DNA of 50,327 nt from contig JAHEZJ010000038.1 in assembly GCA_023251135.1 (NCBI GenBank), positions 1 through 50,327 on the forward strand. Reading direction: 5' to 3'. Source of the stretch: Flavobacterium sp. GTDB lineage: Bacteria > Bacteroidota > Bacteroidia > Flavobacteriales > Flavobacteriaceae. Position numbers and translations under genes: made by a program. The notes under the pieces are model-generated. The model was not told where the DNA came from. It saw nothing but the letters and a program-made list of their open reading frames with translations, and did no database searches. Below, piece by piece: positions 41,901 to 50,327 of this stretch (position 1 is the first letter of the stretch; each line of letters starts with the position of its first letter).

Positions 41901-42314
41901 ATGTCAAATTTATTAGCAGGTGCTTATTTAGCAAAAGGCACAATCGGAAATGTTGGAACACCAGGTGCTCCAGTTGCATCATTTAGTTTAGTTGTTGTAC
42001 CGTCACAACATTCAGTTACAGGTACAGTAGTAATTACTCAGGCGGTAGCCGGTCCTGACAGCCATATCGTGGTTCAGGTAAAAGGTAAAATTTACCCAAC
42101 AGGATTTGGTGAAGTGACTCAGGTAGTGAGTTTACAAGGACAATATGTTCAGTCTTTCCCTCCTCCGGCAATTGGAGCTTTTTTAGCTGATTTTGATGCT
42201 CATTTAGCTATCGATAATGCATGGAACGGAACAGGTGGATTCTCTTACTACGAGCACACTGTTACAAAAGCTCCGGTAAAAGCAGCAAAGAATCTGAAAG
42301 AGGAATTGGCTTAG
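41901..42314 (+). CDS. DUF1842-type protein
   Basis: 137 aa, beta-rich, no signal peptide: GAYLAKGTIGNVGTPGAPVASFSLVVVPSQHSVTGTVVITQAV and the C-terminal WNGTGGFSYYEHTVTKAP. I recall this pattern (IGN...GAP...L.L.V near the start, W.GT..Y.Y near the end) as DUF1842, which co-occurs with DUF1843. I choose the ATG at 41901; the frame extends upstream to a GTG at 41823 within module C, which overlaps the previous gene and looks spurious. Function unknown; may be a structural partner or substrate of the enzymes. Confidence 0.72.
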   Translation: MSNLLAGAYLAKGTIGNVGTPGAPVASFSLVVVPSQHSVTGTVVITQAVAGPDSHIVVQVKGKIYPTGFGEVTQVVSLQGQYVQSFPPPAIGAFLADFDAHLAIDNAWNGTGGFSYYEHTVTKAPVKAAKNLKEELA

Positions 42315-42390
42315 GAATAAAATTTTCCCCAAACAATTCTATACAGGAATATTGAAAATCTGCAAAAAAAATTCCTGTCCTAACTAGATA

Positions 42391-42424
42391 TAAGAGATCG
42401 CCTGCCTTAGGCGATCTTTTTTAT
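42391..42424 (+). terminator. Terminator after the DUF1842-type gene
   Basis: Stem AGATCGCC (42395-42402) / GGCGATCT (42410-42417) with a 7-base loop and T run, about 80 bases past the stop. Confidence 0.88.
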
Positions 42425-42481
42425 TCCTTCAAAAGAGCTGCTTTTTTGAATAACCATACAAACCAAAAACAAAACAAAACA

Positions 42482-43948
42482 ATGAAAAAAAAACAGATTA
42501 TTATTGCCCTGCTGCTTGTTGCAATCGCAGCCAGTCTGGGGTTGTTTTTCTACTACAAGAACAACGACAAAGCGATGGATGGAGTTTATTCTACTAATGC
42601 GGCGCCTGATTCTTGTGAGTGTGAGACCAGCTGGTTTCCTCACGAGCAAACACCTGCGCCAAAAGAAGGTGACGGCAGTCCATTTGATTCAGACAATACT
42701 ACCAATTGTGATTTTCACCAATGGTCCTGGCAGAAATTTTTGTGGCTAACCAAGCCGTTGCCAAGCGGGAATCCTTTTTTCATAGATTCATTGGATATAG
42801 TAAGTCCGTTTATGGAGGATGTTGCACCAGAGCTGGGAATAAAACTAACCTTGAGTTCCATTAATCAGGCAGGTTTCAAAGGGGTACTGCTTTCCAATCC
42901 TAAATTTAATAAAGTTGCTGATACGGTATATTATTCGATTCACGTGAATAAACTGCTTAAAGACAAAATAATTTCGGCAGCCTCTTTAATCAACAATGGA
43001 AAATTGCCAGTTTCAAATTCAGAGACCTTTCCGGTTGGGGCTTTAGAACTAAAAGTTTCCTGGATCAGTATCGATGCCATTGTAAAAGAACAGCAAAAAG
43101 ATTATTTTACAACTACTGCCGCCGTTAAAAACAGCAAAGGACAATACGTTAAAAAAACGATGGCCTTGTTAGGGATGCATGTGGTTGGTATTGTAAAAAA
43201 TCATCCTGAATTTATTTGGGCCACTTTCGAACATAAGGATATGGCTCCTGTTTACGATAAGAAAAACAATTCGGTAACCTCAGCAACTGAAAAGTTATTT
43301 TATGAAAAAGGTACAGAAAAAGATATCAACGGCATCCGATGGTTACGAGGGGCCACTTCGCCGGTTCTTCCTAACAAAGCATTTATTCTTTATGAATATG
43401 GAGTGCCTAAGGATTTAAACACAGGCGACTTTATGGCAACAAGTCAAAAGGAGCCTGCTAATTTTAATAATATCGAGAATATCAATAAATGTGTGGACTC
43501 TAAATTGAAAGATGTTTTTAGAAATTATTTTTACAATGGTTCTATATGGCTTGATTTTGACGGAGTTTCTCCTGAAGATCAGGTAAAAATACTTGTAACA
43601 AAAAACATTTCAACCGCAACTCCAGGTGCATTAGCCAGAGGTTCTGTAAATCTGGCCAACATTACGATGGAAACGTATACGCAGACTTTTCAGGATGACA
43701 TACATAAGATTAATAACAGTAATTTAATAAGCTGTTTTTATTGTCATCAGGCTGTCATTACCAAAATACGACCGGGCAAATCACCTTTGTTTTTAAGTCA
43801 TTTGTTTCTAGATTATTTAGAAATTACAAAACCTACAGGTACTGCTAAGAATGCAAATGTTCTGGGTATCTCACGTGAGAGACGTATTCAGGAGATTGAT
43901 GCAGCAAAAATGGATCAGCTTGAAGAATTTATTAAAGCTACGAAGTAA
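42482..43948 (+). CDS. Anchored protein with a single CxxCH heme c motif
   Basis: 488 aa. The N-terminal KKKQIIIALLLVAIAASLGLFFYY is one membrane segment or uncleaved signal; the rest is outside the cytoplasm. CFYCH at residues 418-422 is a c-type heme attachment motif in an otherwise non-cytochrome sequence; WSWQKFLWLTKPLPSG near residue 80 looks like a family core. I choose the ATG at 42482 (an earlier in-frame ATG at 42446 is in the leader). A terminator precedes it, so it may be a separate unit from the cassette. Role: perhaps electron transfer or peroxide chemistry. Confidence 0.65.
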   Translation: MKKKQIIIALLLVAIAASLGLFFYYKNNDKAMDGVYSTNAAPDSCECETSWFPHEQTPAPKEGDGSPFDSDNTTNCDFHQWSWQKFLWLTKPLPSGNPFFIDSLDIVSPFMEDVAPELGIKLTLSSINQAGFKGVLLSNPKFNKVADTVYYSIHVNKLLKDKIISAASLINNGKLPVSNSETFPVGALELKVSWISIDAIVKEQQKDYFTTTAAVKNSKGQYVKKTMALLGMHVVGIVKNHPEFIWATFEHKDMAPVYDKKNNSVTSATEKLFYEKGTEKDINGIRWLRGATSPVLPNKAFILYEYGVPKDLNTGDFMATSQKEPANFNNIENINKCVDSKLKDVFRNYFYNGSIWLDFDGVSPEDQVKILVTKNISTATPGALARGSVNLANITMETYTQTFQDDIHKINNSNLISCFYCHQAVITKIRPGKSPLFLSHLFLDYLEITKPTGTAKNANVLGISRERRIQEIDAAKMDQLEEFIKATK

Positions 43949-43965
43949 TAGCTGATTTTATAGTA

Positions 43966-44007
43966 AAAAAAAGAGGAGGTTTCACCATTGTGAAATTTCC
44001 TCTTTTT
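43966..44007 (+). terminator. Terminator after the CxxCH gene
   Basis: Stem AAAAAGAGGAGGTTTCA / TGAAATTTCCTCTTTTT (two G-U pairs, 6-base loop) ending in T, 17 bases past the stop. The remainder of the 324-base gap to 44272 shows only a TAATTTTG box (44253-44260) and nothing else. Confidence 0.85.
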
Positions 44008-44252
44008 GCTTTTAAGGAATAAAATAATAAACAGTGACTGAACAATACGAAAAGGAATGTTTTATTTTTCATAGGGATTGTTTGGTGTTAGTGGTGTAAA
44101 AAATAATTCAAAAGTGTTTCTGCAAAGCGGCCTTAATTTTTTGTGGCAGAAAAAATCTCTTTTTTAGACAGTGAGTATTACGGTATGTGTATTTTTCGTT
44201 ACATGAAACGACCATTTATTACATTTAAATAAATGATTGTGTCATTTGACTG

Positions 44253-44260
44253 TAATTTTG
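44253..44260 (+). promoter_or_regulatory. Candidate -7 box of the chitinase gene
   Basis: TAATTTTG is a full TAnnTTTG match 12 bases before the start codon. It would leave a very short leader and no good -33 partner is present, so this is a weak call. Confidence 0.35.
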
Positions 44261-44272
44261 CCAAAAAAAAGT

Positions 44273-47200
44273 ATGAAACGACACTACGATTTGCTGCTTT
44301 TTGCGGTCCTATTTCCAATCTTATTATTTTCTCAGCCCAATCACAACAAAAAAGTAGTGGGCTATTATGCACAATGGGCTATTTATGGCAGAGATTTCAA
44401 TGTCTCTAAGATAGATGCGAGTAAGTTGACCCATTTAAACTATTCTTTTTATGGTACAAGCTATGATCCTGCCCATCCGGAGAATACCAAATTGCAATGT
44501 TTGGATACCTATGCTGATTTTGAGCATATGGAAGGTGGAATTCCGTGGGATGCCCCGGTAAAAGGGAACTTTTATGACTTGAAGAAGTTAAAAGAAAAGT
44601 ATCCTCATTTGAAAATTTTAATCTCTGTGGGAGGATGGACCAAAGGTCAGGATCTTTCTCCAATTGCTGCAAGTCCTGTGGCAAGAGCTGCTTTGGCTGC
44701 CGATATGGTAAAATTCATGACCACTTATCCGTTTATTGATGGATTTGATATTGACTGGGAATATCCCCTTTCCGGTGGTACAGATGGTACCGAGATTTTG
44801 AATGGTGCCACGGTTCCTCCTCAAAAATACCATCCTGATGACAACAAAAATTTAGTTTATTTATTAAAGGCAATGCGTCAGGCGATGCCCAATAAATTAA
44901 TTACAATCGCGGCCGGGAACAACGTTCGAAATGTATCTAAACAATATCTTGGACCAAATAACAGAGCGCAATACGGAATGACAGAAGACATTTCGACCTA
45001 TTGCGATTATATCACTTTTTTTGGTTATGATTTTGGAGGAAACTGGTTTGATAAAACCTGTTACAATGCGCCATTGTATGCCAGTGGCAACACAAACGAT
45101 CCGCTTTATGGAGCAACACAGTCAGAATCATTAGATGAATTAACCACACAATATTTGAACGTAGTTGGTATTCCTGCCAATAAATTAATCATGGGAATAC
45201 CTTTTTACGGAAAAAAATTTGATCATGTGGCCAATGACGGAACCAATCCTAATTTGCCCGGATTATTCGTTGACGCACCAAGAGATGTACTTTCCGCCTG
45301 TAAAAATGCACAGCCTCCCCTCGGAACCTGGGATACAGGTGCACCATGTGAAAATTCAGGAAGTATTGAAATCTGCGATTTGGTAGGGAATGCCGTAACC
45401 ACTCCGCATCCTTATCTTGATCCTAATACCATGATGGTTACACCTACTGCAGCAGCTGCGGGCTGGGTACGATATTTTGATAATACCACCAAAGTTCCTT
45501 ATTTGTACAACTCAAAACTAAAGCAGTTTATCTCTTATGAAGATAAACAGTCGATTGATCTGAAAGCCAAATATATAGCGTCTAAAAATTTAGCAGGAGG
45601 TATGGTTTGGGAATTGTCTCAGGATACCAGAGGAGCTGTTCCTAATGCATTATTGAGTCAGATAAATAATTCGTTTAATGTTGCTGTTGAAGGAACTCTG
45701 ACCCTTAGCGGAGCTGTAAAAATGGGTGCAAATTTGGTTGCGGATGTCACCGTTCAGCTAAAAGATGATAATGATGCAGTGATTCAAACCGTTAAATCTT
45801 CCGATGGAAATTTTACTTTTAACAAAGTAGTTTCGGGAGCCAATTATTCGGTTACCGCTATAAAAGTTTCCTATACTTTTACGCCGGTAAAACTAACAAA
45901 TGTTATTGCAAACCAAACAGGTATTGTAGTACAAGGTACTCAACCTCTTTATACCATTACCGGAACGGTACTAAATGGTACTACGGCAGTTTCCGGAGTA
46001 ACCGTTACTGCAGCTTCGGCAACAGCTACTGTTACTGCGGTTTCAGATTCAAAAGGAGCTTATAGCATAAACAGTTTAACAGCAGGAGCAGATTATACCA
46101 TTACGGTTGCCAAAACCGGAATGACATTTTCACCGGCTTCTACTTTATACAGTGTGTTAAATGAAAATAAAGTTTTAAACTTTACGCAAAACGCCACTCC
46201 AACTAATAAAATAAGCGGAACGGTTAAAAATGGTGCTGTGCCGGTTGCCGGTGCAAAAATTGAACTAAGTCTTCCCTGGACAGATAGTACACATCCTTAT
46301 GCAACTTTTGTTGCTGTAACAGATGCCTCTGGGAAATATAGTTTTGACAATGCCATATTTTCGGGTTATACAACCATTGTCAGTTTAAAAATGAATGCCT
46401 GGGACAACAACTCTGTTGTTTATTACCCTACAGATCTGGCCAATTTGCCAATTCCGGCTTCGTCAAAAGAATACCACTTTAATTCAAGTGGTGTTGCTCC
46501 ACAAGTGGCCATTACGAGCCCTACTGCTGCAAACCTTGCAATAGTTCCGGGAGCAGCTGTACAGCTTAAAGCAAATGCCAGTATGACTTTTGAGGATGGA
46601 AAAACTACATTGTCAACGGTTGTATTTAATGTAAATGGTATAAATATTACAGGAACGCCAACAACAGGTACAGAGTATGCGGCAACGTGGACACCGGCAA
46701 CAGCTGATTTTAATAAAAATTACACTCTAAAAGCTACAGCTACAGCCTCTAATAGTACGACAGCCGAGAATAGTTTTCCGTTTTATTTGCAATGTTCAGG
46801 TGCAGTATGTCCAAATGTATTGCCGGAAATTACCTGGATGACACCTGCATCTAATACCATCAATCAGGCTTCCGGTTTTCAGCCCGTTTTAATAAGTGTA
46901 AATGTTATCGATAGAGATGGAACAATTTCAAGTGTTGCCGTAAATGTAAACGGAACTTATTTTCCTATGATAAAAGGTTCCGGAGATACTTACAGCTATA
47001 CTTTTACTCCTAATAGTTATAAAGAATATCCAATAATTATAAAAGCAGTTGACAATAAAGGCGACGAAAAATTATTGAATCAGTCTATTACTATTGTGAA
47101 TTCAAAGTTTAATCCGCTGCCATCTAAAGTTATTTTAGGTTATGCGCAGGAGTGGGAAAATACAAGTGCACCATTTCTGTATTTTAGACAAATGGTAGAC

Positions 47201-48421
47201 AAGAAGTATAATGTTGTCGTTTATTCGTTTATAGAAACGGTTAACAGAGATGGATATACTCCTCTTTTCGTCGTAAATGAACCTCGATATTATACAAACG
47301 GAGTTTTTGATCCGCAATTGTTAAAAAATGATATCAAAACCCTGAGAGATAAAGGCATTCCGGTAATCGTTTCAATTGGCGGACAAAATGGTCACGTTGA
47401 ATTAAAAACCGTTGCTCAGAAAAATATATTTGTAAATGGTATAAAAGCGATTATTGATCAATATAATTTTGATGGAGTTGATATCGATTTTGAAGGCGGC
47501 TCTATGAATTTTGGAGCAGGAGCACTAAAGGATTTTTCTTATTCTGCCATTTCGGCTTACCCAAAACTTAAAAACGTAATTGATGCTTTTAAGGAATTAA
47601 AGGGCTATTATGGAACAGGTTTTATTTTAACTGCTGCTCCGGAAACCTATTATGTGCAGGTTGGATATTCGGTTTATGGAGACGGAGCCGGTTCTTTCTT
47701 ACCTGTAATTCATAATCTGCGTGATGAATTAGATCTTTTAATGGTACAATTGTACAACACCGGATCTGTAAATGCTTTAGATGGTAAAGCATATTCTCAG
47801 GCTACTCCCGATTTTTTGGTGGCGATGTCTGATATGATGATGAAAGGATTTAATGTAGCGGCTACAGGATTTTATTTTCCACCATTACCAGCTTCTAAAA
47901 TAGTTATTGCAATTCCGAGCTGCCCTGATGCTGCGCCGGCCGGAGGATATTTAACACCCGAAAAAGGCATTAATGCTTTTGACTATATACGATTTGGAAC
48001 TACATTTTCAGGAAGAAACTATACCATGAAATCTTCTTTGCAACCCGGAATAAGAGGTGTCATGACCTGGTCTATCAATTGGGATGCCAGTTGTGGCAGT
48101 GGATACGAGTTTTCGAATAAGTACCATAACTACTTTAATAAATCGCTTTCAGTTGATGCATTCGATAAAACAGCTGCTAACAATATAACTGCTTATTTTA
48201 AAAGTAACGCATTGGCAATATCGATACATACTGAAGCAATAGACATTGAGCATGTTGAGGTATACAATGCTCTTGGGCAAGCTGTACTAAAGTATAAGAA
48301 TGTTCAAAACAACAGAGAGTTATTGCTGGAGGATAGAAGTTTCTCTGCAAAGCAATTGTTTATTGTAGTTGTGACTGATAACCATGGACATCGAAAATCA
48401 TTTAAGTTAATTAATCATTAA
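44273..48421 (+). CDS. chiA: Secreted chitinase with two GH18 catalytic domains (ChiA type)
   Basis: 1382 aa from MKRHYDLLL; a TTG 36 bases earlier is less likely. Signal peptide ends near residue 20 (FSQ). Domain 1 (about 20-475) carries the GH18 motif DGFDIDWE (Asp156-Glu163). Then three carboxypeptidase-regulatory-like beta repeats (about 475-740), Ig-like stretches (about 745-935), domain 2 (about 940-1295) with DGVDIDFE (Asp1067-Glu1074), and a C-terminal T9SS tail (about 1310-1382, HGHRKSFKLI). Both catalytic Glu are present. It resembles F. johnsoniae ChiA, a two-GH18 T9SS-secreted chitinase, which is longer (about 1570 aa as I recall). It breaks down chitin outside the cell. Confidence 0.9.
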   Translation: MKRHYDLLLFAVLFPILLFSQPNHNKKVVGYYAQWAIYGRDFNVSKIDASKLTHLNYSFYGTSYDPAHPENTKLQCLDTYADFEHMEGGIPWDAPVKGNFYDLKKLKEKYPHLKILISVGGWTKGQDLSPIAASPVARAALAADMVKFMTTYPFIDGFDIDWEYPLSGGTDGTEILNGATVPPQKYHPDDNKNLVYLLKAMRQAMPNKLITIAAGNNVRNVSKQYLGPNNRAQYGMTEDISTYCDYITFFGYDFGGNWFDKTCYNAPLYASGNTNDPLYGATQSESLDELTTQYLNVVGIPANKLIMGIPFYGKKFDHVANDGTNPNLPGLFVDAPRDVLSACKNAQPPLGTWDTGAPCENSGSIEICDLVGNAVTTPHPYLDPNTMMVTPTAAAAGWVRYFDNTTKVPYLYNSKLKQFISYEDKQSIDLKAKYIASKNLAGGMVWELSQDTRGAVPNALLSQINNSFNVAVEGTLTLSGAVKMGANLVADVTVQLKDDNDAVIQTVKSSDGNFTFNKVVSGANYSVTAIKVSYTFTPVKLTNVIANQTGIVVQGTQPLYTITGTVLNGTTAVSGVTVTAASATATVTAVSDSKGAYSINSLTAGADYTITVAKTGMTFSPASTLYSVLNENKVLNFTQNATPTNKISGTVKNGAVPVAGAKIELSLPWTDSTHPYATFVAVTDASGKYSFDNAIFSGYTTIVSLKMNAWDNNSVVYYPTDLANLPIPASSKEYHFNSSGVAPQVAITSPTAANLAIVPGAAVQLKANASMTFEDGKTTLSTVVFNVNGINITGTPTTGTEYAATWTPATADFNKNYTLKATATASNSTTAENSFPFYLQCSGAVCPNVLPEITWMTPASNTINQASGFQPVLISVNVIDRDGTISSVAVNVNGTYFPMIKGSGDTYSYTFTPNSYKEYPIIIKAVDNKGDEKLLNQSITIVNSKFNPLPSKVILGYAQEWENTSAPFLYFRQMVDKKYNVVVYSFIETVNRDGYTPLFVVNEPRYYTNGVFDPQLLKNDIKTLRDKGIPVIVSIGGQNGHVELKTVAQKNIFVNGIKAIIDQYNFDGVDIDFEGGSMNFGAGALKDFSYSAISAYPKLKNVIDAFKELKGYYGTGFILTAAPETYYVQVGYSVYGDGAGSFLPVIHNLRDELDLLMVQLYNTGSVNALDGKAYSQATPDFLVAMSDMMMKGFNVAATGFYFPPLPASKIVIAIPSCPDAAPAGGYLTPEKGINAFDYIRFGTTFSGRNYTMKSSLQPGIRGVMTWSINWDASCGSGYEFSNKYHNYFNKSLSVDAFDKTAANNITAYFKSNALAISIHTEAIDIEHVEVYNALGQAVLKYKNVQNNRELLLEDRSFSAKQLFIVVVTDNHGHRKSFKLINH

Positions 48422-48444
48422 ACGTAATACAATTGAGATTTTAA

Positions 48445-48477
48445 AATTCCTTTTTTCTTTTTTAGAAAAAAGGAATT
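48445..48477. repeat. Perfect hairpin after the chitinase gene
   Basis: AATTCCTTTTTTC (48445-48457) / GAAAAAAGGAATT (48465-48477). There is no T run after it on the plus strand, so it may be a weak terminator or a stabilising 3' stem. Confidence 0.5.
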
Positions 48478-48575
48478 ATGAAGTAGTTTTTGGTACAAGA
48501 AAATTAGCTAAAGCAAAAATCGATTAGGAAGAAGAAATAGATTATTTGGCTTTTTTTCAACACAAATAAACAATT

Positions 48576-50327
48576 ATGAATTATTACAAAATACAAGTTT
48601 TCTTCATTATATGTTTTTTATTTGTTGGCCATGTTTATTCTCAGGTAACTTACGAGTTTTGCATGACTGGTAAGTATGGAAAAACAATTGTTTTGGATTT
48701 TAAAGTGCATAACAATACCACAAAAGCAATACCGGATTATACTTTTGTTTTCAATTGGCCGGGAATTTCTAATGCTGTAATGTGGTCCGGAATGGACGTG
48801 ATTCAGAATGGGGATAAGGGGATTGTCGAACTTAAAAAAAACACCTGGGGCAGTGACCTTCCGGTTGGGACAACTACGTTCAGTATTAATATGACGTATG
48901 AACCGGGAATGTTCCCTCCTGATGTAGGTACTTTGAACGGTTCTACAATTAAAGGCATCACCTGTTATACACCTCCGGCTTACGAGAATTTTAAGTGTAT
49001 GAAGAAATTAACAGACGGGTGTATGCTAAAATCTGTCAGTAGCGGGGGACACGAAATAAAAATTGGTGAAGGAAGTGTTTTTGCGTGGGGTGTTCCGATG
49101 CAGGTATACATCCCTGAAAATAGAAAAGGCTGGGCAATCGGAATGGCGGTTTCACATTCCTTATTTACCAATTTAATGGGGTTTGATGCCATGAGCATTA
49201 ATGAATACTTTGCAACTGCTATTCAGGAATCGAATGCAGGTTGTGAAGGAAGTAAATTGATAGCCCCCAGTTGGGTAACTACTAAATATCCGAGTCTTGA
49301 CACCAAAGCTCCGATTTTTTGTTATGATCTTAGCGGAGGAGTTGCAGTAGGATATTTTCAGCAGGAAATGGGAGGGAGCTGGACAGAATTAGATGCCAAT
49401 TATCCCTGTTTTATTCCTTTTGTAAAAAAAGATCAATTTACATCAACTCCCAGTGTAGGTTCCAGTTTTGAATTTCAATCGATTGTTAAAGCTTATCACG
49501 ATTACCGAAATGTGGCGTATTGGCAGTACGTGAAGTGTTGGAATCCCATCGATTTTTTTAAAAACTCAAAAGATCCTTATGCTGCGGTCAAAATAATTGC
49601 TTTGGCTTATAATCAGGGGATGAACAGTGGTGCTTTTGAACCTGTTTTTGTTAAAAACCGTACGGCTGCTGTTGCTGCAACAAATTTGATGGATTACATT
49701 TCTCCGGCCTCACCTAGTGGTCTGGATCGTCTTTATGCTGAACAAATCAATAGAATAACAAAAGTACTGGATAATAAAGCTTCGGAAATTAACTGGAATG
49801 ATGCTGCTGTTTTTGGGGTAACTGATAAAGGAGATCACAGTTTTAGAGATTTTTATGATGCTCAGTACAATTGGTCTGATGTAGAAGATTACATCAAAAA
49901 AATAACGCCTTTTTACAAAGCTTTTGGAGTGGATGAAAATGACTTTCTGGCTGCCATTAAACCTGTTTTTGATAAGATTAATGGAGGGAAATCGATCTCT
50001 TTCCGATATCAAATGGGGGAGGTTATAGATGCAATAGTACTTTACTTACCCGTTTTTGATCCCAAAAAAGGATTAGGGGAAATTTACGGTGCTGTGGGAG
50101 GAAATGGTTGTTTTGCTCCTACTGCCAGAATGGAAGGGGAAAATGGCACTTGTTTAGACGAAGCAAAGCTAAAAGTTTATTTTTCCGGAGAAGCACCCTA
50201 TTCTTTTTCTTATAAAAGAACAGATGTATCTCCTGAAGTTGTGTACCCGGAGATTACAACCTCAGTGAATCCTTATATAATAAAACCGGTGCCTGACGGA
50301 GTATATTCGCTTGTTTCCATCAGAGAT
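48576..50327 (+). CDS. Secreted multidomain protein, probable glycoside-active enzyme (partial)
   Basis: The frame opens at 48576 and runs off the end of the window (584 codons without a stop). Signal peptide about residues 1-21 (VFFIICFLFVGHVYSQ). Residues about 22-130 resemble a carbohydrate-binding beta domain (HNNTTKAIPDYTFVFNWPGI). A central domain (about 190-370) has IQESNAGCEG (Glu218) and ALAYNQGMNSG, like lysozyme-fold (transglycosylase or GH19/GH23-like) enzymes. From about 545 an Ig-like SGEAPYSFSYKRT begins, of a kind frequent in T9SS cargo. Directly behind the chitinase gene, so a role in chitin or wall breakdown is likely. Confidence 0.65.
   Translation, partial: MNYYKIQVFFIICFLFVGHVYSQVTYEFCMTGKYGKTIVLDFKVHNNTTKAIPDYTFVFNWPGISNAVMWSGMDVIQNGDKGIVELKKNTWGSDLPVGTTTFSINMTYEPGMFPPDVGTLNGSTIKGITCYTPPAYENFKCMKKLTDGCMLKSVSSGGHEIKIGEGSVFAWGVPMQVYIPENRKGWAIGMAVSHSLFTNLMGFDAMSINEYFATAIQESNAGCEGSKLIAPSWVTTKYPSLDTKAPIFCYDLSGGVAVGYFQQEMGGSWTELDANYPCFIPFVKKDQFTSTPSVGSSFEFQSIVKAYHDYRNVAYWQYVKCWNPIDFFKNSKDPYAAVKIIALAYNQGMNSGAFEPVFVKNRTAAVAATNLMDYISPASPSGLDRLYAEQINRITKVLDNKASEINWNDAAVFGVTDKGDHSFRDFYDAQYNWSDVEDYIKKITPFYKAFGVDENDFLAAIKPVFDKINGGKSISFRYQMGEVIDAIVLYLPVFDPKKGLGEIYGAVGGNGCFAPTARMEGENGTCLDEAKLKVYFSGEAPYSFSYKRTDVSPEVVYPEITTSVNPYIIKPVPDGVYSLVSIRD

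Noticed and set aside
32886-43948. Diversity-generating retroelement or phage structure cluster
   Set aside because: No reverse transcriptase, template/variable repeat or phage gene is present; the lectin-like ending alone is not enough.
1-50327. CRISPR arrays, insertion sequences or integrase-linked elements
   Set aside because: No regularly spaced repeat, transposase or integrase was seen; repeats present are isolated palindromes.

Overview
The window looks like a chromosomal segment of a Bacteroidota bacterium close to Flavobacterium. It is AT-rich, it carries promoter -7 boxes of the TAnnTTTG type, it has a chitinase ending in a type IX secretion (T9SS) tail, and it has many intergenic palindromes of kinds I recall from Flavobacterium genomes. 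It opens at the end of an rRNA operon (5S rRNA).

Bases 1-31850 are mostly ordinary housekeeping and accessory genes. They include an Lrp regulator divergent from a RidA plus class-V aminotransferase pair, a tRNA-Val, folC, an exbB-exbD pair facing a TonB-like gene, a glutamate dehydrogenase, an acyl-CoA dehydrogenase and a Crp-type regulator. A long forward run (about 13.1-19.9 kb) encodes a peroxiredoxin, YHS, DoxX-like, DinB, TANGO2/NRDE, ATP-grasp, LysE-like, M28 peptidase, SDR and SprT-like proteins. A reverse block (20.0-27.4 kb) holds an MlaFE-type ABC pair, a glycosyltransferase, a methyltransferase, a KAS III-like enzyme and gcvP. A second reverse block (28.4-31.8 kb) ends with a GbsR/MarR regulator; two identical inverted repeats flank that regulator gene.

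Bases 32083-43948 are the notable part. Two tandem proteins of 58 and 57 aa, which I assign to DUF1843, follow an orphan 218-aa protein. They are followed by an operon with a radical SAM/SPASM enzyme, a small methyltransferase, a protein with a possible heme-oxygenase-like metal site, a protein resembling circularly permuted ATP-grasp enzymes, a family 2 glycosyltransferase and a PaaK-like adenylate-forming enzyme. Then come a 609-aa orphan with a lectin-like C-terminus, a DUF1842-type protein, and an anchored protein with one CxxCH heme motif. A sequence module is repeated before three of these genes (218-aa, second DUF1843, DUF1842) and ties the cassette together. I read it as a peptide or protein modification system built around DUF1843/DUF1842; the product is unknown and no exporter or protease lies inside it.

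Bases 44273-50327 hold a two-catalytic-domain GH18 chitinase of the ChiA type and, running off the window end, a secreted multidomain protein that is probably also a polysaccharide-active enzyme.
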